Of a stretch of 64,000 nucleotides of DNA, positions 13,118 to 25,364 are shown piece by piece. This DNA is from Lunularia cruciata (taxonomy: Eukaryota > Streptophyta > Marchantiopsida > Lunulariales > Lunulariaceae), in NCBI GenBank assembly GCA_948567375.1, contig OX419761.1, positions 17,052,501-17,116,500 on the forward strand. Direction: 5' to 3'. A program made the position numbers and the translations under genes. Numbering within the stretch: position 1 is the stretch's first letter; each line of letters starts with the position of its first letter. The notes below the pieces were generated by a model that had not been told where the DNA came from, did not search any database, and saw only the letters and a list, made by a program, of their open reading frames with translations.

Positions 13118-14682
13118 GGTGTCACCAATGTCACGGATTGCATTTGAACACTTCACGATTTGAGAAACCTACGCTAAGTAACTTACGAGGAAAAGCTAAA
13201 GGACCAGCCGCAAAGTAGCCGAGAATGCACTTCACAAGGACCACTTTACTCCAAATCGTAAGCTTCTGCGGCCCTTGTTAAACTCAAGATTTCCCGAAAT
13301 GCTTGGTGTAGGTCCAAGTACTCGAACATCACAATCAGATTGCACGCGATATGAGAAATAAGAAGCCTTCTTCTCTTTCAGCAAACTATATACAACGCAA
13401 ATTGCGAGCACAGGATGATGTGTGAAAGTGATCAGTTAATAATATCCATCGCTAGCAGATGTTTCCCAGCACAGCCAGATGTTGAATCGCTGGCAGTCAT
13501 GAAGCGTTCAACCGAGCTACTAGGGGAACAAGGCAATGAGAATGAGTTCCGTCCTGAGCATATTGCTCCTAAGTATGACGTAGATCTAAAATCTACTGAA
13601 ATGGACAATCCGCCGGAAACCAAACTCAAAACTCAAACCAAACTCAAAGAGAAGGGAAGGGCCCGGAGGGCGTGGGACTGCCCGACAAGTCGGGGCACTG
13701 TCAGACAGGAAAAGGGCGGACGTTCCAGAAATTTACGATTCCGGGCTTTACCCGAGACCAACGGGTGACGCCCTTCGGCCTTTACAAGCCAAAGAAGCCT
13801 CCTTCGGACACTTCGGGGCCTACGGCCCTTGCGCTGTGATATCCAATGATGAGAGCGTTAGACCTTGAAACTCTGGGACTTTGAGACCGTGAGACCAAAA
13901 GAGTACTTCTAGTGAACAATGTTCCACTTATGAATTGGTCTGAACGTCATCGAGACATGTTCCTCCTACACTGCTGTGGTTGGTGATAAGGCTAGCCATA
14001 CTGGATCCTCCAGTCTATATCTAAAGTATCTACCATCTGTTTGGAACGCATTCTAATGGATAGAGGTTTATAATAGACCAATTTCGAGGCAAAAGATTAA
14101 TTACCAATACTCGAGGGTCACAACCGCATGATACAACACAGTAATAAGTAGGTGGGATGCGGTGCGACATCTGCTAGATTATCTTCTTAACTGTGATATG
14201 CCTGACTCATCCATGAAAAATACCATAGAAGTGGATGCAGAAAAGTGCCGTTTGGACTTTCTGCATATAATCTGATTTCACATCCTTCCAGATCCAAGGC
14301 AGGTAGCTAGGGCCATCCAGTCCCATTTAAAGAGCCTCGACAGATAAGATGTCTCAGTGTCAGGTGAACCGCTCTACAGTTCGATAACACTACCTGGGAT
14401 TGTTGGAGTTCTTTATTGTGAAATCACAGGAGAGACATATTGGATCAATTTGCATCCATCGGAGCAGTAAGGCATGCTTTTTGTTCACAGACAGATGCAA
14501 TGTTCTGGCTATATACATTTAATAAAGTCTTTGAAGGTCCTCTGAATGCCTTTAGCCCCCTTTACAGGCAATCATTCAGATTGCTCTCAAGTGTACGTAT
14601 ATTAGGACATGAGAGCAGAAGCCGATCGAAGAACGCGGGATCTCAACGTATACTTCACCTATATGCTGTTGAGGAATGCTCG
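13118..14682. other. Spacer between the two reductase genes
   Basis: It holds the promoter side of copy a and the 3' flank of copy b. The stretch around 13300-13410 resembles 16870-16975 upstream of copy b (shared TACTCGGACATC-like and AATTGCGAGCAC blocks), so the duplicated unit includes 5' flanking DNA. A GC-rich island at 13640-13840 stands out and is listed separately. A 117-codon frame at 13415-13768 runs into that island and has no recognised domain. Confidence 0.5.
13640..13840. other. GC-rich island, possible organellar or foreign insertion
   Basis: About 200 bases much richer in G and C than both flanks, with repeated GGGCC/GGCCC, CTTCGG and ACGGCCC blocks. It is preceded by a short run of ACTCAAA-type repeats. 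It interrupts the otherwise alignable upstream region of the reductase pair. The style recalls plant mitochondrial DNA, but I recognise no specific mitochondrial gene. Confidence 0.45.
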
Positions 14683-16654
<1,972 letters not shown>

Positions 16655-18054
16655 GTTGTCCCCAATGACTCTACTACTTGCAATCAAAGCTGCACTTGCT
16701 TAGATCTCGACGACTTGGAAAACCGACAAATTTTTCCAATGTAAATAGAGACTGGGAGCTAAAACGAACCAGCACCACGGAACTCTATAAACACTTCACC
16801 GGCTCTATATTACAAGTTTTCAATTCGTTTTATCACTTCTCTCGAAGTCAAGAGACTCGGATCTGTGCTGTACCTACACTCCCACGTACTCGGACATCGC
16901 GATCTCGTGAGGAGAAAGAAGACGGACTCCGACTTCTTCCCACGGACCCACTCTATAAGGTGTAATTGCGAGCACCAAACGCTGCAAAAGGTCGTGTTGG
17001 ATCAAATCCGTCCCTTACGGATTTAGTTCTTTTAGGCAGCCCCAATTGTTCCCAATCGCTGCCAATCACCACGCACAAAAGCGAGCTTGTAGTCCACTAT
17101 GCTAGATGCGGCCCTTCCTCGATCCAGTTCGTGGCCACTACTCCACGCTACCGGAAGCCACTGTCGCGCAAAGTCTTTCTCGATCATTTCAGGACCTGTC
17201 CTAGTGCAGTATTTCGGGTTCCAATTCCACTCCCACAATTTGCATCTGACTCAGTCTTGATACCCCGAGAATCACTCCCTCCACCAAGTCAACTAGCCGG
17301 TCAGCATTCTACCAGAGCAACCGACGCTTGGCGGTTCGGAACAAGATTGGCCGTAGATCTCCCGGTCGCAGCTCGTTTCGGCGTTCAATCGCAGCTTTCG
17401 ATGCGAATTTGAGAAGCTTACAAAGAGTTTCGATTTGCTTTTGCTAATTCTGATTTGCTCGGTTTCTTCGACGGCTTTGGATGAAGAGTAATTAATCGTT
17501 ATTGCTCGCATTTGGCCTATCGAGCTCTTCTCTTTGGGAAATTGGAGTTCTTCTCTTTCTTCGTTTCGTTGGTAAAGCGAAAGTGATGTCTTTGATTTTT
17601 GTTTGGTTTGATGAGTCTTTATATCCTTCTCGTTATTCTACTTATATTCCGTTTTTCATAATCTCAGAGCGTTGGAGGTGAAGAGCCTCTTCGAGAGTTT
17701 GAATGACAGTAAACGAAACGTTAATTCTGGATGTTCCCTTTTCGAACACTTCTCCGGATTCTTGATACTTCTTCAAATTCTGATGTTCCAGTAGTATATA
17801 AATCGTTTAACGCATATAGATATACCGTTTTAAACATAATGGGACATATTTTTCATTCCGACGATATTGAGTTTGATCTCATTCTATCCATGAAGTTTTA
17901 TCTTGCTCCCATCCTTCTTGTCATCCTATGTGATCGGTCATTTACTTTTCGATACCAACATTAGGAAGGTTTAATACTGTCGTTGTTAATCTCCAAGTGT
18001 ACTTTTTAGGAGCCTTCGTACCTTGCTCCAGAGAGAGCATTGGCCGGTACAATA
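16655..18054. other. Upstream of copy b; unassigned low-repeat DNA
   Basis: The first few hundred bases match the upstream flank of copy a and probably include its promoter. Beyond 17000 there is a moderately GC-rich stretch with a 148-codon frame on the plus strand (16966-17412) and shorter frames on the minus strand. None shows a domain, signal peptide or splice-compatible partner I can identify. A degraded or plant-specific gene cannot be excluded. Confidence 0.4.
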
Positions 18055-18228
18055 GGGGTTTTAGATTTAAAGTCGACTGATACTTACGGGATATAATGAC
18101 ATCCATAAATTTTGTAAACAGGTACCCATAGAGACTAATCGATAAGTAAACGAATCGTCCCTTACCGTTCAGAGTTTACAAAATTTTGACATATTTATGG
18201 AACCCATGAAAACTAAATCTGAAACACC
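18055..18228. mobile_element. MITE-like foldback, copy 1
   Basis: The ends GGGGTTTTAGATTT and the inverted AAATCTGAAACACC form imperfect terminal inverted repeats. Inside, CCATAAATTTTGTAAAC is mirrored by GTTTACAAAATTTTG...TTTATGG, so the element folds back on itself. It shares blocks in the same order with 41261-41612 (GACATCCATAAA, ACCCATAG, ATATTTATGGAACCC). No coding capacity. A clear target-site duplication was not found. Confidence 0.6.
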
Positions 18229-19271
18229 ATAGAAGAGAACATCATATCTGGTGATATTATTTTCTGGATGCTCCAGTGGCATGTAGTTCAGATATTTTAG
18301 GTGTAAGAGGATAAATTTCCCAACTTGATATGAGTGGTGCTTAGCCCCATGTTACCTCTTACTATTTATCCTTAGTCCCATCAAGGGACGAGGGTGGGGT
18401 CTTGATGGGGTCTTCCCGTCCTTCCTGTTATCCTTCGCGGTCGCCTGTCACCTTCATGGAAGCCAAGGATATAATGAGAGTGAAGTGCTTGAACACAGTG
18501 AACCTAGAGAGTCAGATTTACTAGCTCTCATCTGTATAGAGCGCAAGAGAATTCTTAATAAGTAACCGTTTATCTAAAATCCCAAGGATAAATGTACTAT
18601 TATATATCAATATCATAATCATGGACATTACCATTATGGTCATTTTTACCATCTACTCTTGAAGTGATTTTCTGGCGTGAATCGTTATTAACTTGGCCCT
18701 TATGTTTCCTTCTTTTTCGATGTTAAGTTTGTGGTCTTGTGGCGTACTATCTGCCATTTATGCACTTTAGATAAGTCAACATTCGAGAACCGTATCTAAC
18801 GGAAGTGGAAAACAAGACTTAAAAAGGTTTCAACTTTGATTTATTTGATTTTCACATCATTAGTGTTTTGCCAAATTCAAATTGAAATGCGTTAAAAAGT
18901 GGAAAGAAACTCTCAAAATAAAGGGGAAAGTACTTGTTTAACAATGGTTCATATAGGTTAAAGGGCAAAAATATAGGGTAGTGATAATTAAAATAAATTG
19001 GTAGTGCTTTCCAGCACCAAATATGAGTGGTAAACATGTACAAAAATTACACAATGTCAAGATTAAATGTTTAATATTGTTGAAAGTGCTAAAAAACTGT
19101 GTTTGAAAATTTGAAGTGCAAATTATTAATATTGTAAACAAATCAAAGGAGGTGATTTCCTTCTGAGGATTAAATTTATCTCTTGGGCTTACAATACATA
19201 AAGGACGTTTGTCTTTTGTGTGGACATATATATCAAAATAAAGTGAAACTGATTTGTTTATCTTGGAGAAG
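18229..19271. other. AT-rich spacer before the retrotransposon nest
   Basis: No gene recognised. A short segment near 18340-18470 (CTTAGCCCC, GGTCGCC blocks) loosely resembles 5640-5760, on the other side of the gene island. Confidence 0.4.
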
Positions 19272-19650
19272 TATCATGACATATGTAACGTCAAAGCTAG
19301 TTTGCTCAAATGTTGGAGTTGCAATGCTTGATGTAATAGTTATACAATAGTTGCTCAAGGACTACTTGGTGATGGCTAGATTTTATGTTAGGGTTATTGA
19401 CCACATGGTGTGACCTATCATCACTAGCACCATAAGCAATGCAATTGGTTAGGGATGTAGGTCGAGCAGAGAGGTATACTTTCAAAGTGCAACTCCAAAG
19501 AACTCACTTTTATGATATTAAGCCTTCAAATTCTTGACTATGGTGGATAGAGGCCAATGAGCGTCACTTTGAGTCTCTTAGCTAGAGGGGGCGTGACTTG
19601 ATTGTAATTAGTGCTCAATTGTTGATAGATTGTTGAATGGAGGATCAAGT
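19272..19650 (+). repeat. 5' LTR of element A
   Basis: Begins TATCATGA and aligns block by block with the 5' LTR of element E read on the minus strand (57905-57511). Shared blocks include GAGGTATACTTTCAAA, TGCAACTCCA, GAGCGTCACTT, TCTCTTAGCTA and TGTAATTAGTGC. The right edge is set where the E LTR pair stops matching. Confidence 0.75.
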
Positions 19651-20112
19651 TCAGATCTGATTTGAGTGTGATTCGAGTTTAGTATGAATTGATTATATTA
19701 GAGAAGTGAGACTTAGGGGGAAATAAGATACAAGAATTGAGAATATTGGTGGTATCTCCATTGAGGGCATGGCAGATTGTTGGTATATTTGATTGTGGTC
19801 TTGGATTTCCCAAGAGTGATTGTGTGTATTGGCAATGAGGTAGATGGTGTGCAAAAACATTACCCAAATTTCTCAAAATTGAAGTCAATTTTTGAGTTAA
19901 TGGATGTCAATTTGAGAGCAAGGGAGTGGAATTGAAGACCTTGGTATTGCAAATTGGACCTAAGAAGCAAATTTGGAGATAGATTTGAGAACCCATCTTT
20001 TTGAATTAAGGATTTAGAGATCCCTATCTACTCAATTTGGCCTAATTTGATAATTAATGACAAATTTGGACGTCAGCCAACTATATTAGAGGCATGATAG
20101 ATTGGCATATCT

Positions 20113-20455
20113 ACTTAGATTTGGAGGTTGAGTTAGTAGAGGCCATCTAGAGTTGGAGGTTGCTTGAGTTGGGTCAAATTTGGTGGTTAACCACTTAGTA
20201 CTAGAGTTGGTGGAGGTTAACTTGGTTTGGAGAGGGGTTGGTTTGGCAAGAAGAAAGGCCCCAGTTGGGCATTTAAAGTTGGAAAAGGTGTCTAGATTCA
20301 GAGGTTGAGTTAGCAAAATCCGTCTAAAGTTGGAGGTTGCTCAAGTTGGGTCAAATATGTTGGTTAATTAGCTAGTGCTTAAGTTGGTGGAGGTTAACTT
20401 GGTTTGGAGAGTGTTTGATTTGGCAAGAAGAAAGGCCTCATTTTGGCATTTAGAG
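20113..20455 (+). repeat. Tandem duplication in element A leader, unit about 177 bases
   Basis: Two units, starting near 20118 and 20294, share GAGGTTGAGTTAG, GTTGGAGGTTGCT, GAGTTGGGTCAAAT-like, GGTGGAGGTTAACTTGG and TTGGCAAGAAGAAAGGCC blocks in order. The equivalent leader in element E is shorter. Confidence 0.8.
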
Positions 20456-20592
20456 GCTTTGACGCATATGATTGTGAGCTAGAGAGGCTATGAAGGCCAA
20501 GGAGCCAACTTGTAGGCATGAGGCTAGCCAATTTAGATAGGTTTTGGTAGGTTTTTGGCAAAACCTACACACCCTCCTAGATTGTGAGCAAT

Positions 20593-20650
20593 AGGGTTTG
20601 AATCCCAAACCTCTGGTTCCTAGATTTGTGTTCTAGCCAATTGGTCCACC
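20593..20650 (-). repeat. tRNA-like sequence (SINE head or tRNA relic)
   Basis: On the minus strand a box-A-like TGGACCAATTGGCTAGA (20648-20632) is followed, at tRNA-like spacing, by a box-B-like GGGATTCAAACCC (20606-20594) whose flanks can pair as a T-arm. The acceptor stem and anticodon arm are not convincing, so this is not called as a working tRNA gene. It lies in the non-coding leader of element A and was not seen in the leader of E, consistent with a SINE insertion. Confidence 0.5.
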
Positions 20651-21282
20651 TTCTCTTGTTGTCCAAAGGAATGATGCCATGATACATATGTGCACGTGGC
20701 TTTGGCTAGGAGAGGTAGTTTGATCATATCCTTGGTGATATTACTAGCTTAGGAGTAGATATACACTCATATTATGTCAAATGCCAAAAGGTGATAGAGT
20801 CAATTTGGTGTGATTTATAAAATTGAGGGGGTTTTTGTTTACACTTCTTGTGATTGGAACTCCTTCCTCTCCACCCTACAATTCTTTGCTTCTCATTTGT
20901 GCACCATGTTTGTGTGAGATGCCTTGACTTAGAGCATTGGTGCTCTAGTGTGCTCTTGATAATTAGGTTGGAATGATGACTAGTCAAACACCTATTTTTC
21001 TTTTTGGTGAGACAACAAGTGATGACATGTAGACCATGAGAGTGCATGTTGTAATGGCAAGTTATAGGTTGCACTTTCCTAAAGTGTACTTGTCACAATT
21101 AGGGCTACATTAGTGAGTGGTGTTCAATTGGTGGTGGTTCTTGGTGGGGTACTTGTGGTGGTTATGATTACAATTTGGATTACATTGTTACAACAAAGTT
21201 CTTAGAGGATTTGACAAGAGATTTTTCTATAGTACATAGTGGGTTTACATGGAGTGGCACTTGATATTAGCTTGTATCTCTG

Positions 21283-22720
21283 GTCCTAGTGAGGGAGTAG
21301 ATTGACTCTGGTTTGGAGTTAGACACAAGAGTTGATTCAATTGAGAGTGCACTTGATGTGTCCACACCATTATTGTGGGACATGGACAAGATTTATGGGG
21401 TCTCCAAAGGCCTAAATGCTACCCTAGTACAATGGGTACCATTGAGTTGGATGAATTTACTTAGGAGTTTGATAGTTGGTATGATCTATAGCAAATGCAG
21501 AACCCAACTTTATTCACACTTTTCATGGCATGGAAGGAGTTGTTCTAGCACTTGAAGGATCCATCAATGTATGTATAACTTAGTTTCTAGTAGTAGATTG
21601 GTAGTACTCACTAGCTCTAACTCTAGTAGCACTGGTGTATCCAATGGAGGTGCACTAGTTGGAGATGGTGCTACTACAAGTGGAGGTGGTGTAGTATCAA
21701 GGTTTAACCATGGTGGAGTTTTTCTAGTGTTTGAGGTAGAACTACCAAGGAGTGCAGACTAACAAGTTAAGCAAGAGTTTGAGGAGAGAGAGAGAGAGAG
21801 AGAGAGCTTATGCAAGGCATAAACTTGCATGAGATGGTTGATCAGTTTCACTAAGGGAGTTATTAACGCCCAAGCAAATTAATTTTGGTATAAGAACTTA
21901 GACAAGGAGTTGCAATCTAGAGTACATGATTTTATGTTGTTATAAGCCACCTCATCTACTTTGGCAGTGGTCTTTAGTTTGGCTAAGCGCATTGAGCTCA
22001 ACATGGTGGAGGAGAGAGTAGTGACAATTGGATTTGGTAAGGAGATCTCATCCACCCACAACTATTACTTCTTTTAGAGTGCAAAAGAGTACACCACACC
22101 ATGTTTACTTACAAGGGTAGAGTGGACAGCCCAGATCTTATGGAGTGAGTGGAAGGCCTAGTGCAACTAGATCTTTACCTTCATTTTGGGTCAAAAATAG
22201 CTTGTGGATGGTGGTGTTGCTTGTTGGACTTGTGGTAGAATTCACCCCAAAAGAGAGTGCACTCAAGGAAATGGACATGATACCTCTGGTACATCATAGC
22301 CAACATAAAGACAATGTGACCATTGCCAGAAATTTGGTCACACTAATGATCAATGCTTTGACTTTCACCCAAAGTTATGTAGTGATAGGGTTGCTATGGT
22401 ACGTGGTAGAAGAGCTTTAGGTCATAAAGGACGAGGTGATGTCAAAGGACCTACACTTGGCAAAGTACTTGCCCTTGCTTTTAATACAACCATAACTACT
22501 TGGATTGAGCAATTGGAGTAGAGATAGGCTAGCATGGCCATAGTTCAAAGGAGATCAGATTCAAGCATTGAAGCTTCTACCTCTTATGTTGGTGATAGAG
22601 ATGTCTTGGACTTTATGTGCAAAGCAACACAAGTAGATGCATTTGCTATAGTAACTAGGAGTGAAATATATGTTCCAAAGTCTAAATAAGTAGCAATGGA
22701 GTTGGACTCATAAATAGGAG
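21283..22720 (+). pseudogene. gag of element A (degenerate)
   Basis: It matches the gag of element E: both contain ESAL, LLWDMDKIYG and SKG in the N-terminal part. A Ser/Gly-rich stretch (21590-21740) and a GA microsatellite follow. Further on, two zinc knuckles can be read: CWTCGRIHPKREC and CDHCQKFGHTNDQC, both of the C-x2-C-x4-H-x4-C form, around 22210-22370. Gag forms the retroelement capsid and binds genomic RNA. Many stops and frame changes. Confidence 0.75.
21784..21806. repeat. (GA)n microsatellite
   Basis: Uninterrupted GA tract within the degenerate gag of element A. Confidence 0.95.
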
Positions 22721-22889
22721 AGGCTAATAGACAAGTCAGACTTCCCCAATCTTTCACATTCTTTAAGGCACTAAAAATTATATCTATGGCTCCTAAACAT
22801 CCTAGTGCAAGTATGGTAGGTGGTGATGGAGTGCATGATGGACTAGATACTATTTAGCCACTTGATGACTACATAAATTAAGTCTAGCA

Positions 22890-23497
22890 TGATGTTGGGA
22901 GTAGCTCAATGATTATGCACTTTCCTTTGTTCTCAACCAATGATATGTTTATACTAAGAGTTAACCTAGCTCTTGTGTTCCGATTAGCTACTACACTTTG
23001 TGAGAGTAAGGATGATGTGGTTTCTACTTCTAGAGCAGAGGTGGTTGATAATGGGCCGACTAGGTTGAGGAGCATAAGATCCACTCAACAATTAATGGTT
23101 TATGGCAAGCAACAACAACTAGGTTGGAGGAGTTACCAACTAGACTTGCTTTCAAGTGAGCTCAGTTCACATTTGGAGTTGTTTTGTTGGACAACCAAAG
23201 TAGGATTTCCCATTTGGTGAGACCTTCAAGGAAGGTAGATACACCATAGAGGATCATATCAAACTCTGGTGCATAGCCTCTTACATTGGGGGAAGGTTGT
23301 AGTTGTTGGTCTTGAGTTACATAAGATTGATTTGGAAAGATGTCCATTTCAGATCTAGACATCTCTAAGAGGCGGTTCTACATAATACATCACATGCGGA
23401 GAGCTCATTGTCTAGATTTAGCTTGGTCATTCAATTGATTGTTTTTTGGTGAAAGCTCAAGCCATTGTGACAATAATAGAGTCATATGATGTGCTAG
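22890..23497 (+). pseudogene. Protease region of element A (5' part, split by element B)
   Basis: Collinear with the E segment that carries the protease. A frame reading SANDM/STNDMF...VNLALVF corresponds to E 54631-54419. The stretch ends at GATGTGCTAGTTGGT, the YDVLVG segment of the retroviral-type protease, exactly where element B is inserted. The sequence resumes at 34282 with VLYPMGFNIDYW. Confidence 0.7.
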
Positions 23498-23502
23498 TTG
23501 GT

Positions 23503-24090
23503 TGTAATACTCCAAGGACAAGAGAACTCTCTAAGAGAGATACAAGAGAGAAAACATAAGTTTCACACTCAATCCTCCAATGCCCCAAAGGAGCACCTTC
23601 TCTTTATTACATAGCAAAGAGGATTCCCTCAAAGGAAGCTCCACCCTTGGATAAAAAACATGGATAAGTGACCTGTTAGCAAGCTCCATCCTTGGATTAG
23701 TTGTTTGGATGGGTGACATGTTAGTCCTTGTCCTATCTTGTTGGTCAAATGGGTTTGACCAAAGGGAATCTTTAGCAAATCTTCCTATAGGGAGCTCAAA
23801 ATTGCATGGATGAGGTACCATTTGAAAGCTCTTGATGAAATGAATCATGGGGAGAGAAGGCAAGCTTATTTGCCTTGAGGGATTGAATTAGACCTTTCAT
23901 TTTCAAGGTCTACTTCATCCATTTAGGCCTCTGAAAGTTTTTAGGCTATTTTTGGCTTCTACTCTATTAGTAGAAGTACTATTTTGGTGACACTTTTGTC
24001 TAATCTACCTAGCCCATTGTACAACATCCTTCTAGATGTTACCAAGCCAATTTTCACCCCTAGATAATATATCTAGCTGCTTGTATTACA
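23503..24090 (-). repeat. 3' LTR of element B
   Basis: 588 bases, from TGTAATACTCC to GCTTGTATTACA. Immediately outside, on the minus strand, the purine-rich AAAAGGAGTGAGGTC precedes the LTR and fits a polypurine tract for plus-strand priming. Confidence 0.92.
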
Positions 24091-25364
24091 GACCTCACTC
24101 CTTTTAAGACGCAATGTCCTTGTTGCAAAGTTGTTGCTCAAAATATTGAACTAACATTGGTGCATTAGTCAAGTTGGCTGCTAGCTCCCATGTTGCCTCG
24201 TACAATGGGTTCCCTTTCTAATAGACCAGATAGTCTACACATGGATGGAGAGTACCACGGATGCGTTTTTGGAGAATGCATTTGACATCATACTCCTCCA
24301 CCTCATCAACTAAGGTTGGACAAGGTTGTCATTCTTGGATGAAAGAGAAGTGAGGCAGCTAGGGAGCATATCAACATAATAAGGAAACATGGAACACCGA
24401 GTGGATCTTCATATGTGGCGGTAGTTGAGATGATAGGCCATGGCGCCAATGCAATGAAGGATGGAGAAAGGTCCTATAAAACAAGGTCTGAGTTTATAAG
24501 GACCAACTAACTTGAGGTTGGTGGTTCATAGCCAGACTTGATCTCCCACATTGAACTCCATGTTGGTAGTGTGCATCTACATACTGCTTCTACTAATTTT
24601 GGGCAATTTGCAACCTTTGCTTGGTGTGCTCTACCCCCTATTGGATCCTAGAAAAAAAGTGTTGATAACGTCAACCTTGGTAGCCACCGGATGGACCTTC
24701 ATCAAGCTTGAAGGTGTGACAAGATGCTCTCCATACATGAGGAAGAACGGTGTGACTTGTGTCTTAGAGGCATTCACCAAATTGTTGTAAGCAAATTCCA
24801 CCAATGGGAGTAAGGTGTCCCAAATCTCTTGCTGATCCAAAGTAAAGCCCCAAAGCATGTCCTCAATAGTGCAATTTTCCCTCTTTGTTTTTCCATCAAT
24901 TTGTGGATGGTAAGCAATGGACATACCCAATTTGGTTTTGAAGGACCCAAAGAGTGTTCTCCAAAACAAACTAGTGAAATGAGTGCCTCTATCTGTGATG
25001 AGCACTTGAGACAAGCCATGATGGGAAAAGATTACATCTAACTACAATTGAGCTAGTTGAGGGGCAGTCACATCCTTGGTGGTAGGATGTGCATGAATCA
25101 TTTTGCTAAGTTAGTTGACAAATACTACAATAGAATCAAATCCAAAGGTGGTCTTGGGCAATTCACAAACCAGATCCATGCTTACTTGTTACCAACACTA
25201 CGTAGGAGTGGGGAGAGGTTGGAGGATTCCTATGGGAGCTTGATTAGAAGCCTTATTTGGTTGACAAAGTAGGTAGCTCCAAACATATTTCATCACATTG
25301 TTGCTCATCTTGGGCCAATAGTAATGGGGTTTGACTGCATCCAAGGTCTTGTCCATTCCAACAT
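24091..25364 (-). pseudogene. Integrase and chromodomain of element B (degenerate)
   Basis: The IN zinc-binding region is followed by the catalytic core: D in VSMDLV, D in LITDRGTHF, and E in the IDGKTKRENCTIEDML segment (reading 25019-24631). Integrase inserts the cDNA into the host genome. Downstream, around 24310-24110, a chromodomain can be read: EEYDVKCILQKRIRG, then DYLVY-KG, then ATWELAANLTNAPMLV and YFE. Chromodomains of chromoviruses direct integration to modified histones. A stop replaces the Trp of the usual WKGY box. Insert F interrupts the integrase N-terminus at 25365. Confidence 0.85.

Noticed and set aside
16966-17412. 148-codon plus-strand frame upstream of AKR copy b
   Set aside because: No recognisable domain, no family-like composition, overlapping frames on the other strand, and it begins in the duplicated upstream flank of the reductase.
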